Positions 44,592 to 57,990 of a stretch of DNA of 64,000 nucleotides are shown here, piece after piece. Made by a program: the position numbers and the translations under genes. Source of the stretch: Oscheius tipulae (taxonomy: Eukaryota > Nematoda > Chromadorea > Rhabditida > Rhabditidae); NCBI GenBank assembly GCA_037178975.1, contig JASJZH010000004.1, positions 9,858,001-9,922,000 of the forward strand, in the 5' to 3' direction. The stretch's first letter is position 1, and the number at the start of each line of letters is the position of its first letter. Under the pieces are notes generated by a model that saw only the letters and a list, made by a program, of their open reading frames with translations, was not told the DNA's origin and ran no database searches.

Positions 44592-47082
44592 ATGATTAAC
44601 TAAATAATGTTTGGTTTTGAAGTTATATCTTTTTGGTGTAAGGAATAAACTTGAGCCTTATAAAGTTTTGCAACGGCTCTCCACATTCCAAGCGACAATT
44701 GTATGTCAATTCGACATAAATTTAAATGAAACTATTTGGAATAAATTCCTATTTCCATCTTCTTTTGCTGATGTTTTTTTTTTAGCACGGAAACCCCTCA
44801 CTCCTTCTTGATCGCCTCTCTCTCCGATCTCCGCGCACACAGTGCTTTCTGTCCCCCCTCTCACATCTCCCGGTGTTATTCTTTCGTCCTCCCTGCGGCT
44901 ATTTTGGAACACGGCAAACATTGCTTCGACCCTCGGGAAGCCTCTTTTGCAACGTGCGGGGATCATTTCAGTCTCACAAAAGTTTGTTTCAACATTGGAC
45001 CAGAAGTTCTCGCCCTAATCAGATACTGTTTTAGGATCCCTCAAATCGTCGCGTTCTCACCCTTATTGTCTCGTAATTTTCGTAGCCTTCTCTCGATGCG
45101 CTGTTCGTTTTTAGCCTTTCTCCCGGAAGGGTAATTGTGTTCCGCCTGGCGACCAGCCAGCAGTCTGACCACCACCACAGCCGATCGTTCTTTTCCCTCC
45201 CCCCTCGCACCTCACTTGCACTTTTTGCCCAATCGCACGCTGACCCAAATACAGCTCCGGCAGGACCGGAAAAAAAAGCGATGCCACAGGCTATTCACCC
45301 TGTATAGCTTTGTGACTCACTTTTTAGAATTCGTTTGGGATTGATGCCACTGACATTTTGGGTGTTGAAGCGTTCTTTCCATAGAGAAAACTTTTGGTTG
45401 CAGGCTGAATGAGAATCAGTGCCACTTCAAAGAAAAAATCTCCTTCCAATCCAAAAAATGTCTCCCTAAGGTTTAGTTTGTCTCGGTGCCACAACAACTT
45501 CAATAACGTCCCTTCTCCTGCCTTGATTAGGCTAGAACATTTAGTGTTGGTTTCAAGTTTGCTGAAACCTTCTATTAACCTCGAGCTGCAGATCAGATCT
45601 ATAACACATTTAACAATATCTCCAGCCAGTCGAGGCACATTATAGTTTTTTTTTCAAAGAAAAATGCAATCTTAGAGACCGAATAGTACGTCTCAAGTTT
45701 TACTTTGTGGAAAAGGAAGGCACTGTTTCGCTCCATCGAACACAGTAGTCCTGTCAAATTATTGTGCGCGACTTTTTTCTCACCAGCTTCCATGATCACT
45801 GTATGTTCAGTTGGCTAATGCGACCATGCTTTGCTACAACATCGCTCTGCCCATTAGTTCCTCTTTCATTTTTGCTCTTAAACAACTTTCCTACTTAATT
45901 CCTTCCTTTCTGGACTTGCAATGGACTAAAAAGTGCTCCACGAGCACTTCCCAAAGTCCAAGTCAATAGTGTACTATTCGGAGACTAGCACATCATCGCA
46001 TTTCTACGCTCTCTCGCACCTTGACAGCTTTTTCCCGGAGCATAATTGCTTCAGTAATAACCACAAGCATGCAAGCATCTATTCTATTTATTCTGGGACC
46101 GGTTTCGGTGCTTGGCTGACCTTCAAAACTGGTTTCTTCCTGAAAAGAGTATGGGTCAACGGGCGGAGGGAAAGAGTTACGAGGGGAAAAACTAGTAAAG
46201 CTATAGTTTTGATACTTTTCTGCTGAAGAATAATTATGAGGATCAGAGGGAACAAAAAGCGGAAAAAATGTTTTGCACCGTACATAGCTTTGCATGCTTA
46301 AATAACTTTTAAAGTTTGTCATACACTGTTCCGAGCCAAACTACCATATTCTATGGTTGTCGTCTGGTCTTCTAAAACAACGCTTTGCTCTGCTTCTGTC
46401 ACAAGTCTTTTGTCCGCCGTGTCTCTCACGTACGAACTTGGCAGCAGCCAAAGATGGGATCCCTAAGGCGCCGCCTGAAATAGCTGCTGGTGGATATGTA
46501 GAATAACACAGTGAAAGCTTGTTCGTGCAAGTCCTGTTTTCTAAAGACCTATCCCTTACCTCTGTGACGAGTATGCGTCTACAATTCGCTGTGAGCCTGT
46601 TTACGCGTTGTTCGAAGTTTTATTGTAACCGTATCACCTAATAGCTACGTTGACATCATTTTAGAATTACTAGGGGATTCAGTTCATTCTGGCATTTACT
46701 TAAGAAATTTTCATAGCATGCTTTCTTTTAAATCAACAGACTTATGTTTTCTTTTCTCGAATGCCTCGTGACTTAATTTCGAAACATTACGCATTTCTCC
46801 CCCCTCCGGCGACTACACTTCTAGCGCTAAAAACTGCGTGCATGATGACAAACTGTCGCCCACATTTCTGCAGCAACCGGGAGGAAGGTGGTGCCGCCTC
46901 GGGGAGCCTTGGGTATTTTCGAAAATGTTTATCATTCCATTGAGAATGGCTGGTGATGCGAATTGACTTCCGGAAGCCTTCCAGTTACGGTAACGCTCCG
47001 GTAGTTTGTTTTGCCATGTTATTGTACTCATACACTTTTCTAGAGTCTCCTTGTCTGTCACTCTGTTTTCAGCCATTTCCTT

Positions 47083-47145
47083 TCCTATATTCTGTCTCGA
47101 ACCCCCTCCTGGCTGTCTGTCTCTGTCTCTCTCTCTCCCAGTCGA
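47083..47145. repeat. Pyrimidine-rich CTGTCTCTCTC array
   Basis: TGTCTGTCTCTGTCTCTCTC-type degenerate repeat, the same family as the GACAGAGA arrays but with the purine strand on minus. Confidence 0.65.
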
Positions 47146-50100
47146 ACAGTGTCTCTCATCACCCCAGGACTGTCCAGTTTGACGATGTTTGCCCACTCTC
47201 CCCATAGTCCATGGCCTGCGGCGCCATTTGTTTTCCTACCTCATTTTTCCCCGGCAACCACACATCCCACTCCAACACACAGAGCCAACCAACAGTCTCC
47301 GGGAACTGCTTTCATTTTTCGGTAGATTTGTTTTTTTTTGTAATTTTGACCCTTTTTCGCAGATATACGTTTTGCAAGCCCTTTCACAATTGTTCTTGAG
47401 GCTCTCTTCCCCCGAAAATGTCTACAGAGGCGGACTATTTTTGGTCCAAGAGGGCTATTTTTCCACTCTAGCCCTTCTCGATTAGGGAAAAAGACTAACA
47501 GGGTGCCATTTATCACCTGATAACAAGTCTTTCTTAGTTATTCAGAGACTGTTTATTATGTTTCTTTGCATCACCCTCTGCCCAAAGTTTCCTCAACTCC
47601 TTTCTACTTTTCTAGGAAATGCTTGAAAGGTGCTGGAAAGGCTGCCAGTGAACAGCCTTTTTTGTACTAGTAGGTAAATCTCTAATGAGATACGCGTTGC
47701 CTCTAACACTTGATAATCTGTTATCAAGCTTAGTCGAGGCATACCTCCTCTGTGTAACACTCCATATTTGATCGGTCAAAATCGTTATCTTTATACTGTC
47801 AGCTTATCGCTGGCTTCCAAACTGATTGCAGCTTCAAGTTACACTTATTCAAATGTAGCGACAACCTTATTCTTCGAAATAAGATAGCCCCAACAAATAA
47901 GGCAAAAATAAACCTTATATGTTGCAGATCTACATGTTCTTGCCCGCATGTACAAAATTTGGGGTTTACAAACGACTTCCACCTAATCAATCATTACCAC
48001 TTCCTTTTCAATTTTCTAAGGATCCACAAGTATGAGTCCGAACAGATCTTAATGCGCGTGTAGTACATCCATCACATTTTAGCTCGACTCGAAGTATAAA
48101 AACCGTGCTGAAATTGTGTTTCATTGCATCCCTTGCAGCACATTTCAAAAGTCCAGCCACTCTTTTGACTAGAAGATACAGTCAACCCGAGACAATAAAT
48201 CAAGCGACCTATCTATCGGGTTGCGGAATGGGTCTCAGCTACTTTCTCCGAGTTTTATAAACTCACATCTATCCATACTTCTGCCCCAATCTCTATAAAA
48301 ATTCTTCTTTTCCAACTCTCCCCCGTTCTTGTCTTCTGTTTTTGTTGTCTGTTTCGCCTACCTTCTCCTCCCTTTCTTCCGAAAATAGTGCTCACCTTCC
48401 CCTGAATCTGTTTGAAACGCTTCAGTGACCGCTTTCTGTCTGACAATTAGGCGAAAATGTGTAGCTGTGCCATCAGTCAACAGAGACAGTTTGTGTCTGA
48501 CTGTGACGCCACTTTTCCCCACAAGTTTCCGTTTTCTCCATGTTCTCCGTGAGTCATAGGAAGTTCAGAGCCCTTAGGCTGTGTTGGTTGGTAGAGGGGG
48601 AACACAGCAGCACAATACAAGACAAGCAGCCAACCAACCAACACGTCACCAGCTGGTTTTCTCTCTCGCGCCCTCAGGCAATAATACGAAATTGGCGGAG
48701 GGGCAACGCTGACTCTGATCTGCGAATTGTTTGAACTGTGTTGCGAAAATTTCCGTAACGACGGAAGAAGAGTCACGTCAGGCATGAAAGTGGGGAGCTG
48801 GAACAGTCTTTTTTCCATTTCTGGGTCTTGCATCACCACTACTCGTATCTTTTGTATCAACTACAGCCTCTTTGATTGTTAGGAATATCTCGTTCCAGTT
48901 GCTCCTTTTGACGTAGTTTCCTCGCTTGTTTCTGCAACTAGTACTGGTCCGAGTCCGTCACCTGTTGAAATTTGTGACCGAAAGAAGCTTGCAACAGCTC
49001 TTGATACTTTACATACAAAATTCTGGCAAAACATGCTTCCCAACTACTTTCAAAATCTCTTTCACTCCTTCTGAGACCGTCAATTTTGAACCATACAATC
49101 GTGATTCTCTTTGAAATGTCCGTTCTTCTTAGTTAAAAATCAGTGAGCCTCTTGAAAACAGTAGAGTTCGTCCCCAAGAGCTAAGATTCCGGAACATCCA
49201 TTAGAAGAAGCGACGGGTAGAACTTGAGATTTGATGACTCTCTCAGGGTTTCGCCGCCCTGAAAGATTAGTCATTTGATGAAGAAGCAAAAGATTAGAAC
49301 TGGAAATCAGGATTGGCTGTCTGTCTGTCAGTTCAAAAACCGAAGAAACAAGGTACTGTTTTCTATTAGAAACTCGTACGGACATTCTGAGCAGAGTCGA
49401 GGTTGGCCTTTCCTTTGAGTCCCCCTCACGAAGCCTATGTCTCTTGTTTGTAATCTGTACATGATTCCGAATGATAGTATGCTTGAGAGAAAAGGGTGGA
49501 AGTCATAGATCCCGCATAAGGTGCAGGTTTCTTCTTCTTCTCGTCTCTCTCGCTCATCTCCCGTATCCTAGCCTTCTTTTCATTAGGCTGCTATTACACA
49601 CACGCACATAGATGATCACGAAGAAGAACCATCCTATTTCGTTCCACCTATCCGAACCCTCCGCTCACTTCAAAGTTTAGCTTTCCCTCCAATTTCAAAT
49701 TCTCGAAACGGGCGGGAGAGGAGAAACACCTGATGCGCACGAGACAGAGACTTTTATCCGCTGCCTGATCGCGCAGCCAAGCCCCGAAGCTACCAAAGAG
49801 AGAGAGAGAGTGAGAGAGACCGAGGGGGGAACCGGCCGCATCAGCTTATTTGATCGCCTTCCGATGTGCCAGCGATCGATGGGGAAAGATCGGGGCAATC
49901 CTCTCTATCTATCTCATTCTTTTGGCAATTCATCATTCTAACATTTTTGACTTTTGGCCTGATCCAGTCTTTCCCTAGCCCGACTCACAGTCTCTATCTT
50001 CGTTTGAAAGAGAGAGAGAGTCCCCCTTTGCTTCCAAGCTTAAACTGTTCAATTTGGTTTCTTCAATCCGTTTTCGTCTTAGATCTCTTGTCGAATTGGA

Positions 50101-51810
50101 GCCAATCTTGACTACACTTTTCGGGAATCTGGAACTGTCAACAGCATGCTGTTTTGAATTGGTAAACACCTACGACCTCGTGATTTAAAGAAGTCAAGTG
50201 TTGAGCAACAGTTTTTACCAACTCTTTTCTTTACCAATACATTTCGGTCACTTTTGTATATTTGTCCAACTCTTTACCTTTTTTTCTTCCATACCAGTTG
50301 AGTTTCTGAGACTTTTTTATAAGTTTTTTTATTCCTACGTTCGCGACTAGCTCTAATATTTCATTCAAGAAATATTTCTTTCCTAGAACATCTTTTTGGT
50401 AGCACCTTCTTGGGCGAGCTTTAAACACCAGGAACGCTTAGATTTTAACATTTGCTAGTCACTGTATTCGGCAATTGTCAACTACATTCAAAATCGTTCC
50501 CAGAGGTTTGAAAGACTTTTAAGAAGCTGTTTTTGAACCCATCCTTTCCAGGTCCAAGTTTCCAAAGTACAGAAGCTAGCTTTGGTCTCCCTTGGAGCTC
50601 TACCTTGTCTCGCCGAAACCTTTTGTTCAACTTTCCATGACAGGATCTCTTTCCCAATATAGTCGTGTTTACTCCTTCCTGTCCTCAAACAAGATCCATG
50701 TCTCATCCTTTTCTCTCAGTCTCTTCCCCCAACTGTTGCTTCCCACACCAGCCACCAATGACTCAATAAAATTAACTATCGTGGGTCAGGTTCTTGTGGG
50801 GCTTCTTCTCGGAATTTTTATGTCAAATCTCTGCCTGTCTCTCTCAAAACATTGTCCCCCTTCCTCGCCGATTTGCCATCGACATTATTCTTCCTCAATG
50901 TTTATGGTGATGTACACCGGCCGACGCCCATTTTTCATATAGACATTGGTGTCCAATTTGCCTCAAATTCGACAAACTTTTCTCACTCGTACCATCTGAA
51001 CTGCAGGAGTTATGAAAAAGTGAAAACCACTGACTCACAGTCCTCCCCGCTATTGCCACAGTAATTGCTTTACGAAAACATAAAACACTGCAATTCCTCT
51101 CGATTCCAATGGGAACGGTTTACTGAGCTGGGTTGCCAATTGTTTTTTCTTTTGTGTTCGCCACTGTTTTCGATGGACAGTAGGGCAGAAACGGACGCTA
51201 CACCACCTCTTTGTTTTTGTGTCTGTCCGGGGCTTCAGTGATTTGAAATGTTCAGAAAAATTTTCGTGATATAATGAGGACTGCACTAACTATTTTCCCC
51301 CTACAGTTCTTACTCTCAGAACATACAGGCCATGTATTTCTACAAGCTTATTTAAAGTTGCTATAAAGTTGCTTTTCCTATTGAGTGGTTTCCTTCGCCA
51401 TAGAACTGCTCTAGTGACGATACTCCTTACTTGCTTCGATTTTTTAAAGATCTGAACCTCATACAGCTTCAATAGTTTCCGGTCTTCCTTGTGCAACATA
51501 TTCGAAGTTTTTTTCGACCTCCCTGATCATTTTGATTATTGTTTCTCCTGTTATGTTTCGACTTCTCTTCATGCAACGTAGATTCTTCATGCTTTTCCAG
51601 CGACAGCTTCTTTCACCAACCAATGTCCTATTTCCCCTAAGCACCTCCCGGGTGCGAGATAAACTTCATTCTCATCCAATAATTCTCACTTTCACTACTG
51701 TCACTGTCATCTTCTAGGATATGCCCATACCGTCTCGACATCTAATGCAAAATGCAACAGTTTTTTCTGCTAACCGCGCTTTCACAAGCAGCAGCCACAC
51801 ACAGTGGGCC

Positions 51811-51818
51811 TGACGTCA
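51811..51818. promoter_or_regulatory. CRE palindrome TGACGTCA
   Basis: A perfect CRE about 870 bases upstream of the ZMIZ-like start codon, in a relatively GC-rich segment (51780-52080) that could be its promoter. Function is inferred from the motif alone. Confidence 0.4.
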
Positions 51819-52644
51819 CTGCGTCCGGTCAAAACCGGCGGCGGCTGTTTCTCTCTCCCTGTGTTTCTCGAGGGGGATTCTGTGGTATCTTTTGGAACAC
51901 TTTCTTCTAGATTTCAGAGAAAGAGTCCTCCCAATTCAAATTTCAAATACAGGCGCGCTATTTTAACCCTGAAAAGGCTCCAGATCGGATCTAACCGCGC
52001 TCGATCCATCTCTGCCAGACAGTCTCTCTCTAGGCTTTTGGATAGCCGGCCGCGCGCACTTTTGACAGAAGTGAGGGGATGATCTGAACGAATTTGATGA
52101 TCATCGGGGAGAGTCATTCAGTTGGTTTCGATGGAAATCGAAAATACGGTTCAAAGTGCTTTCACGCTTGCAGAGATGAGAGCGGATAGAGAGAAGACAT
52201 AAACACAGTTCGAGATGTTTGCTTTTGGCACCGAAAAGCGTTTGCTACCTGATTAAAAAAATAAATTGACACTTGCTCACTTAAGAACTCCATTCCATAC
52301 CCTTTTGATCCCTGACTATTTAGTCTTTTTTTGCCGTGTTGAGTTGTGTCAGGTTTGTTTGAATTCTTTCAATGTCTATCTATTTTCCATCTGTTTGATT
52401 CTCCTCATACGAATCTCCCGATCTTCCGCTCTGATCTGAAGCATTGGCACGTTATGCAGAAGATATACGTACAGTCAAGAGAGACGCTTAGACCATAGCT
52501 GCCGATGCCAGAGATAGAAATCTTATGCCGATGTGTTTTGTCGCTGCTTATGCCTTGGCGCTTCATCTTTCCTCGTGACTTTCCTTGTGCTCTTGCATCA
52601 CTTCTTTTTCAAATTTATTTTCAGTGAAATCTAAACCTAACTTT

Positions 52645-52647
52645 CAG
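52645..52647 (+). promoter_or_regulatory. Candidate spliced-leader acceptor for the ZMIZ-like gene
   Basis: ACTTTCAG ends 38 bases before the start codon. A short upstream ATG frame (from ATGTGCATTGG) lies between them and overlaps the true start in another frame. Confidence 0.4.
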
Positions 52648-52685
52648 ACAGTCTTGACGTTCTTTGATGTGCATTGGAAGGAAGG

Positions 52686-55013
52686 ATGTCGGTAGACGAG
52701 GAGTCCTATGAGGAACATGTGTTACAGAATAATCAGAGACTACTGTCCATAGCAGCTGTGAGTCCTTTCAAAGTCAACAGTCGCTCTTTATAATCCTGGT
52801 TTCTGTTAAAAACACAAAGAGATTTATGAAGAGTCCTAGACACCCTAACTTAAGTTCTAGGAGCAAACAGACTCGTAGTGGTACCTATTATAGTCAAACT
52901 CCAACGTAGCAACCTTAAACACCTTCTCAATATACTACTGATCAAAAAATTTCACGTTGGACGATTATATACTATCCGCGCCGGATTCCCATGAATTAGT
53001 TTATAATGCTCTTCGTCGTGAGATAAAAATATTCATACAATGCAGAGCAAAAATTTTGATTGTTTGTATCGTACAGTGTATCAATTGCAATCGTTACGAT
53101 ATTGCAAAAAACTAAGGGGTTACATTGACTCCAATTATAAGTTTGTTAGTCCTCGGTCTCGAATCAGTATAAGACACTGCCCAACTTGACAGAGATCCAA
53201 AGGGTTACTTTCAGATAGCTGACAGGAAAGAGTAGAGCTGGTAAATTTGGCACCATATTCCACAGTTTAATAAGCACTAAGTAAACTATTAGGCTGTTAG
53301 AGACTGGAAACAAAGAGGAGATGACAGGTGTCCTGCTCCGAAACCAGCTTTTCCCTTCTCCAAATTCTATACCTTGATCTTGCGAGCATTCGTTCAATAA
53401 GAAGGGGAGAAACTTTCACGACCCCGCATACTAGAGAATCCGGTTTGCTGCCGTACCTAGAAGTTATCACCTAGCCATTATTTCTCGACCCTAAGCCGTC
53501 CTTTCTCACAGATTCCATTGAAAATGAACGAGGAAAACATCCGCCGTCTACAAACGGTAAACAAGGAGCATCCAGTCTTTCTCTCCCCTTTATTTGGCCC
53601 GAAAGAGTGTTGGTCTGCAATGCAGCATGCAGCAGACAGTTAGCTGAAGAACCTGTTCCTTGGCTTTAGGAGAGAGACAAACAGCGCCTAATAGCCAAGG
53701 GGTCATAGGGGACTAAATCCTGAAAAAAATGGTTAGAAACTTAAAGTAAGAACAACAAACGTTTACTCAATAATCAGTTTCAAAAAAGAGTGCAATCCTA
53801 AAGAAGAGTCGGGCCTTTCCATGCGGGCGGCTTGTCGAGATGATATGAGGCAACTCAGTTAACTTGTAGGATTCAGAATCTGGCCTGCTGATATACATAG
53901 TATGCTCACAGCTATGTTTCACTAAAACTTGAAAGAATAGAAATTGAAAGAAATTATTTGGCTCAATATATTTCAAACTCCACCGACTTTGCCACAATTT
54001 CACATTTTCAGAATCTCCGAGAGTCAGCTCAGTTTGCAGCTGCATGCTCCGAACTCACTCAGTGGTGCAGTGATCCAAGAGCTTATACCCCACATTTTGA
54101 AGACAACCTTGTTGGAGCTCTTCAGGTAGCTAAACAGAAAATCATTGAAATTTCATTCAGATCTGTGTGGAGAATGGGACAAAAGATGGCTTCGACTTCA
54201 CTCTAGCCCATCAACTTATCACGTGCTGTTTTCAGCACAGGAAACTGCTGAGCAAGGAGAGTGCAGGTATGCAAGGAGCGTCAATGTTTTAGTTTTCGGT
54301 TCTGTTTGGAATGAAAAAAAAAACTTGAGAAAACCACGGAAAGGTTTGGTAGTTTGGCTTATCCAAACGAATGTAGACAGCGTCTTTTTGTTCACTAAAA
54401 CACAGCTGATCACGATGACGTAGATGTTCACAGACTGATCGCGAGAAAAGATAGGACAATAGATGCAAAGATTGAATCCATTCTTCTTGAATTTTTATTG
54501 CAAACTTTTCCAAAGTTTAGACAAACCTAAAATCTTATAGGAAGAGTACAAAATTCCTTGCTAGATTTGGATTAAGTTGTTCAGATCCTTCATTTTTTTG
54601 TACCAGAACCAATTTCAGAGCATTCGAAAAGGGCAATTTACCGTTCATAGAATTACGTATCTCATTGTGCTGCATAACTTTTCAATAACCTTGTCAGTGG
54701 TTTCTTAATCTACAAATTACAGTCCGCATCAACCGCTGGTACGAGCAGTACCGTCGAATCAAGAAGAACGGCGGGAAGAGGAAGCGCAAATCCGAGATGC
54801 CCCCAGTTGATCCAGGAGGCTTGGAGCAGATCACCGTCACTGACAGGTACTTTTTTTTACAGCTCGACCACCATTACATTCGGTCACAAGGGATGTTGGA
54901 TAGAGGCAGACTTTTTCTCCGAAGCTACTCGGACCTCGGGGTCCGCTATCATAACAAGGGATTTATTGCTCTTCCTGGCAGTTCATTACATCCTGTTTTT
55001 ACTCTTTCTTTGA
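52686..55013 (+). CDS. ZMIZ/Tonalli-like N-terminal domain protein, 3' end uncertain
   Basis: Five exons join in phase: 52686-52757, 53512-53556, 54012-54125, 54161-54266, 54723-54846. The product (about 153 aa so far) resembles the conserved amino-terminal domain of ZMIZ1/2 and Drosophila Tonalli: QNNQRLLSIAA and CSELTQWCSDPRAYTPHFED, then GFDFTLAHQLITCCFQHRKL, align with the pattern of ALL-DWCGDPRAF...GFDLDLGYRLL in ZMIZ1. A basic nuclear-signal-like stretch follows (KKNGGKRKRKSE). ZMIZ proteins are transcription co-regulators with a MIZ/SP-RING zinc finger further on; none is seen here, so the gene either continues beyond the window or is a short relative. After 54846 the sequence reads GTACTTTTTTTTACAG; reading through gives a stop at 55022-55024, removing those 16 bases gives a different open end at 55013. 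Introns include one of 35 nt. The long first intron (754 nt) shows nothing. Confidence 0.6.
54847..54862 (+). other. 16-base GT-AG segment of unclear status
   Basis: GTACTTTTTTTTACAG has both intron ends and a T-tract, yet is far below known nematode intron lengths. It is more likely the 5' end of a longer intron whose acceptor was not found. Confidence 0.25.
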
Positions 55014-56614
55014 GGATCGATTAAAAGAGTCAATCTCAAATTGGAGGTTACTGTCACAATGGGGACATTTTTCATCTGTCGGGCACTATACTAGCGCCTG
55101 TGTCTTTCTCAAGGACACGGTTGCTGTGAGTTGTTTTGTGTTTTACTAGGGCGCACATCTGCCACCTACCATTTGGTGACTTGGCGCCAGATTTGTTCTA
55201 GTAAAAGTGGTGTCGGATCCCGCTTATTTTGAAGCTCATCTTTGACTTTATTTCCTGATAGAGACAGAGAGACAGAGAAAACTTCTAAGATCCCTTTACC
55301 ATCTATCACAATCTCTTGTATGTTGTCGGTAGAGCCATTGTCTTCGAGGTCACTGCCGGGTCGTGCAGCTGTGCAATCCTGTGCCTCGTCCCGGTGCTAA
55401 TAATGCCCATGTCTAGGCACAGGCAGGCAAACGATCGACATTCTCCGCGAGCGAGCGAGAGAGACTGTCTCAGATTTGCATACAGGTGTTCAATCAGTGC
55501 TAAGGAAGCGAAGTGTGTCAGCCTCAGGCTATCTCTCTGTTCCCGTACTCTGTCCCCTTAGCCCCTTGATCACATCCTTTTCCTTTCTTTGTTACGTAAT
55601 CCGTGCCGGTTAGCCAGAGCAACATATGACTCCCTCCTTCTCAGCTGGCTCAACCAGAGCCCTTTGACCACTCGCCCCCTCCCAATTCTTGTGGGTCATT
55701 ATGAGTGTGGCCAATAAATGGATTTTATGGCGCTCTCGAAGACAGCGTATGACTCTGGGATGTGGTTGAAGATAAACAGCCCTCCGCTTACAGCCTATGG
55801 CTCTCGAGAAAAATTTGTTTGTACCAGGTGGAATTGAAAATTACTTGTATGTTATGGTGTTCAACGAGAAGAAAAAGTGGTCCTGCTATCCAAGTTCGTA
55901 TTTTTTTTAGAATTCATGACTATAGCAGTTCAAGTGGCCTCAGAGGTTTATCATCAGTAGTTTCCTTTTTGCTTCTCATTCCACCTTTTCATAGCCTAGT
56001 CGCCTGCCGGCAGTGTCATTACTTTCTACCAATACGGATTCGATTCTTGGAGCTAAACACTAATTCCAACATTTAGAAGGTGCTGAAAACAAAAACTTGG
56101 TAGTTCGCCGTCATTGTAAAAACTTGTCTTTGTCTGGAAAAATTTGGAAACTTCCACGTACCCCTTCTGTATAACGCAACTACCTCAGCAAGGCTTCCAA
56201 GGGTAATAGAAAGCTCTTGGATACCTTACTCCGCCAGAATTTTTAACAAGCTCTGCAATGAAAAGATAATACACAGAAGATGCGACAACCAAATGAAAAT
56301 ACAAGTTTTGGACCGCATATTTTCATCAATAGTTGTTGCTTAAAAAGGCCAATAACCTAGAGCCCTCCAAACTCTCTTTCGATGCAACACGTCCTTTACT
56401 GAAACTTGTTATTTGAGAATATGCTAGAAAACAACAGTACGAATACGTTCATCTGTTATGGAGCCTCTGGGTAATCTGGGTGATCTCTGTCTAACTCGAC
56501 ATTCTGAAACGTTTCCGCTGGGGAAAGGAGGCCTCTTTTGAAAGAAGAAAAACGTCTTCCAGCTTCCAGTTCCACCATCTCCCCCTGTCCTCCTCCCATC
56601 CTCCTTCCCAAAAC

Positions 56615-56622
56615 TGACGTCA
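56615..56622. promoter_or_regulatory. CRE palindrome TGACGTCA
   Basis: Third perfect TGACGTCA in the window, near a GGAGGA/TCCTCC-rich stretch. No start codon is assigned to it. Confidence 0.25.
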
Positions 56623-57949
56623 CCACTAAGAGAGACTGGTGCCAACCGATTCGGGTAGCATATGATTCCTGAGAGGAGCCTTGTCCTCCTCTCTCTAGCT
56701 TCTTCTGTTCTCTCTTACCAAAAGTAACTCTCGCGCTCTCCTCAGCTAGGATGCTTACTCGGTCTTCACGGAACGGCACTCTGGCGTCTCCGCATATAGT
56801 ATAGTCTCGAGACTGGGAGGACCACATAGGGGGATAGAGACTGCCTCCGGGTGCCTTCTACCTCTTTCTGTCCCTGTTTTTTGAACAGTTGCTCAGTTGA
56901 AAGTTAAGTTTGTGTCTTTAGCTTTATACTGTCTGCTAGAATGTAGTTAAAAGATTTGGCAGTTTACTTCTTCCGGGGAAATCTCCCCGGCTTGACCACT
57001 GACTGATCTCTAGTTTTTGAGTCACCTAGTATGTTCCAAAACGCGTTAGCCAGTTGACCAGCTTCTCTATCGTCTTAATTCCCCTCATTGCAGTTTCGCT
57101 TAGACGCTTTCCGTTGTTCCCAAGCGTCTTCTGTCATTACCGTAGACCTAATCTTTATTCAGTCCAGTCGAGTGGCTCTACTCCCTCACGCTTGAAATGC
57201 AGCTGGTCACAAATACGGAACAATCTCAGCTTGTTCAAGCTTTTAATGAGAAAGAAATCATAACCTCTTTCCTTCTCGAAAACATTTTCTTTTCCCATGT
57301 ATCATCCTCTTGTTTGCTATCTGTTTCTGCTTACTGAGCTTCAGATCACCAGGAATGGAGCTATTAATAAGTTATTATACCGCTTTCTACTCAAAGATGC
57401 TTTTTCTCTAAAGCATTAAAATTTCCCTACGTGTGCCCTTCCACAGTCGTTTGCGTTGATTACGGTAGCAGAAAGTTGTAGGCTTTGAAACTAACAATTG
57501 TTTAACTGTAGTTGTTCTACAGTTGCAGTGCAGCTATCCTTAGGAAACGTCGGCTTATCTTGATTCAAACATCCAAATTTTTCCACATAAACCATCAAGC
57601 TAATAGTAATGCTCGGATGTCTCACAGGCTTCGTCTGTTTTAGTACTTCCGGAATGTAGCTCTCATTTTGGCTGTTTTCCTGAAATTTTTTTTCACGAAA
57701 ATGATTAATCGCTTCCAGAGAAAATCTGTCGAAATTGGACTGTTTACCCCTAGTTTCTCACCATCTGTGGTCCTCTTCCTTCCCACTGGTAGTCAGGCAA
57801 TATTTTACGAATTTAATGGGCGTCTCCTCGAGAGAGCGAGAGCCCCCTATTTTCATAGTCGTTTTTTGCCACAATCAGCTGTTGGCCGGGCGCCGAAAGC
57901 CCGAATGGTGTGCCGCCAGTCGTCAACCCTCTCCCTCGGCCCTTTACGC

Positions 57950-57990
57950 GCTCACCCTCTTTCTCTCTCTTTCTCTCTCTTTCTCTCGCA
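57950..57990. repeat. CTTTCTCTCT array
   Basis: Near-perfect tandem repeat of TTTCTCTCTC on the plus strand. Confidence 0.75.

Larger units (their letters stand above)
44600..52640. other. 8-kb pyrimidine-rich region without recognised genes
   Basis: The plus strand is markedly C/T-rich (for example near 47083-47140 and 50680-50730), the reverse of the left side of the window. No phase-consistent gene was found. It may hold the promoter and non-coding 5' exons of the ZMIZ-like gene that starts at 52.7 kb. A perfect TGACGTCA lies at 51811-51818. Confidence 0.45.

Noticed and set aside
48477-48860. 127-codon minus-strand frame
   Set aside because: No splice structure, family resemblance or hydrophobic/charged patterning typical of a real domain.
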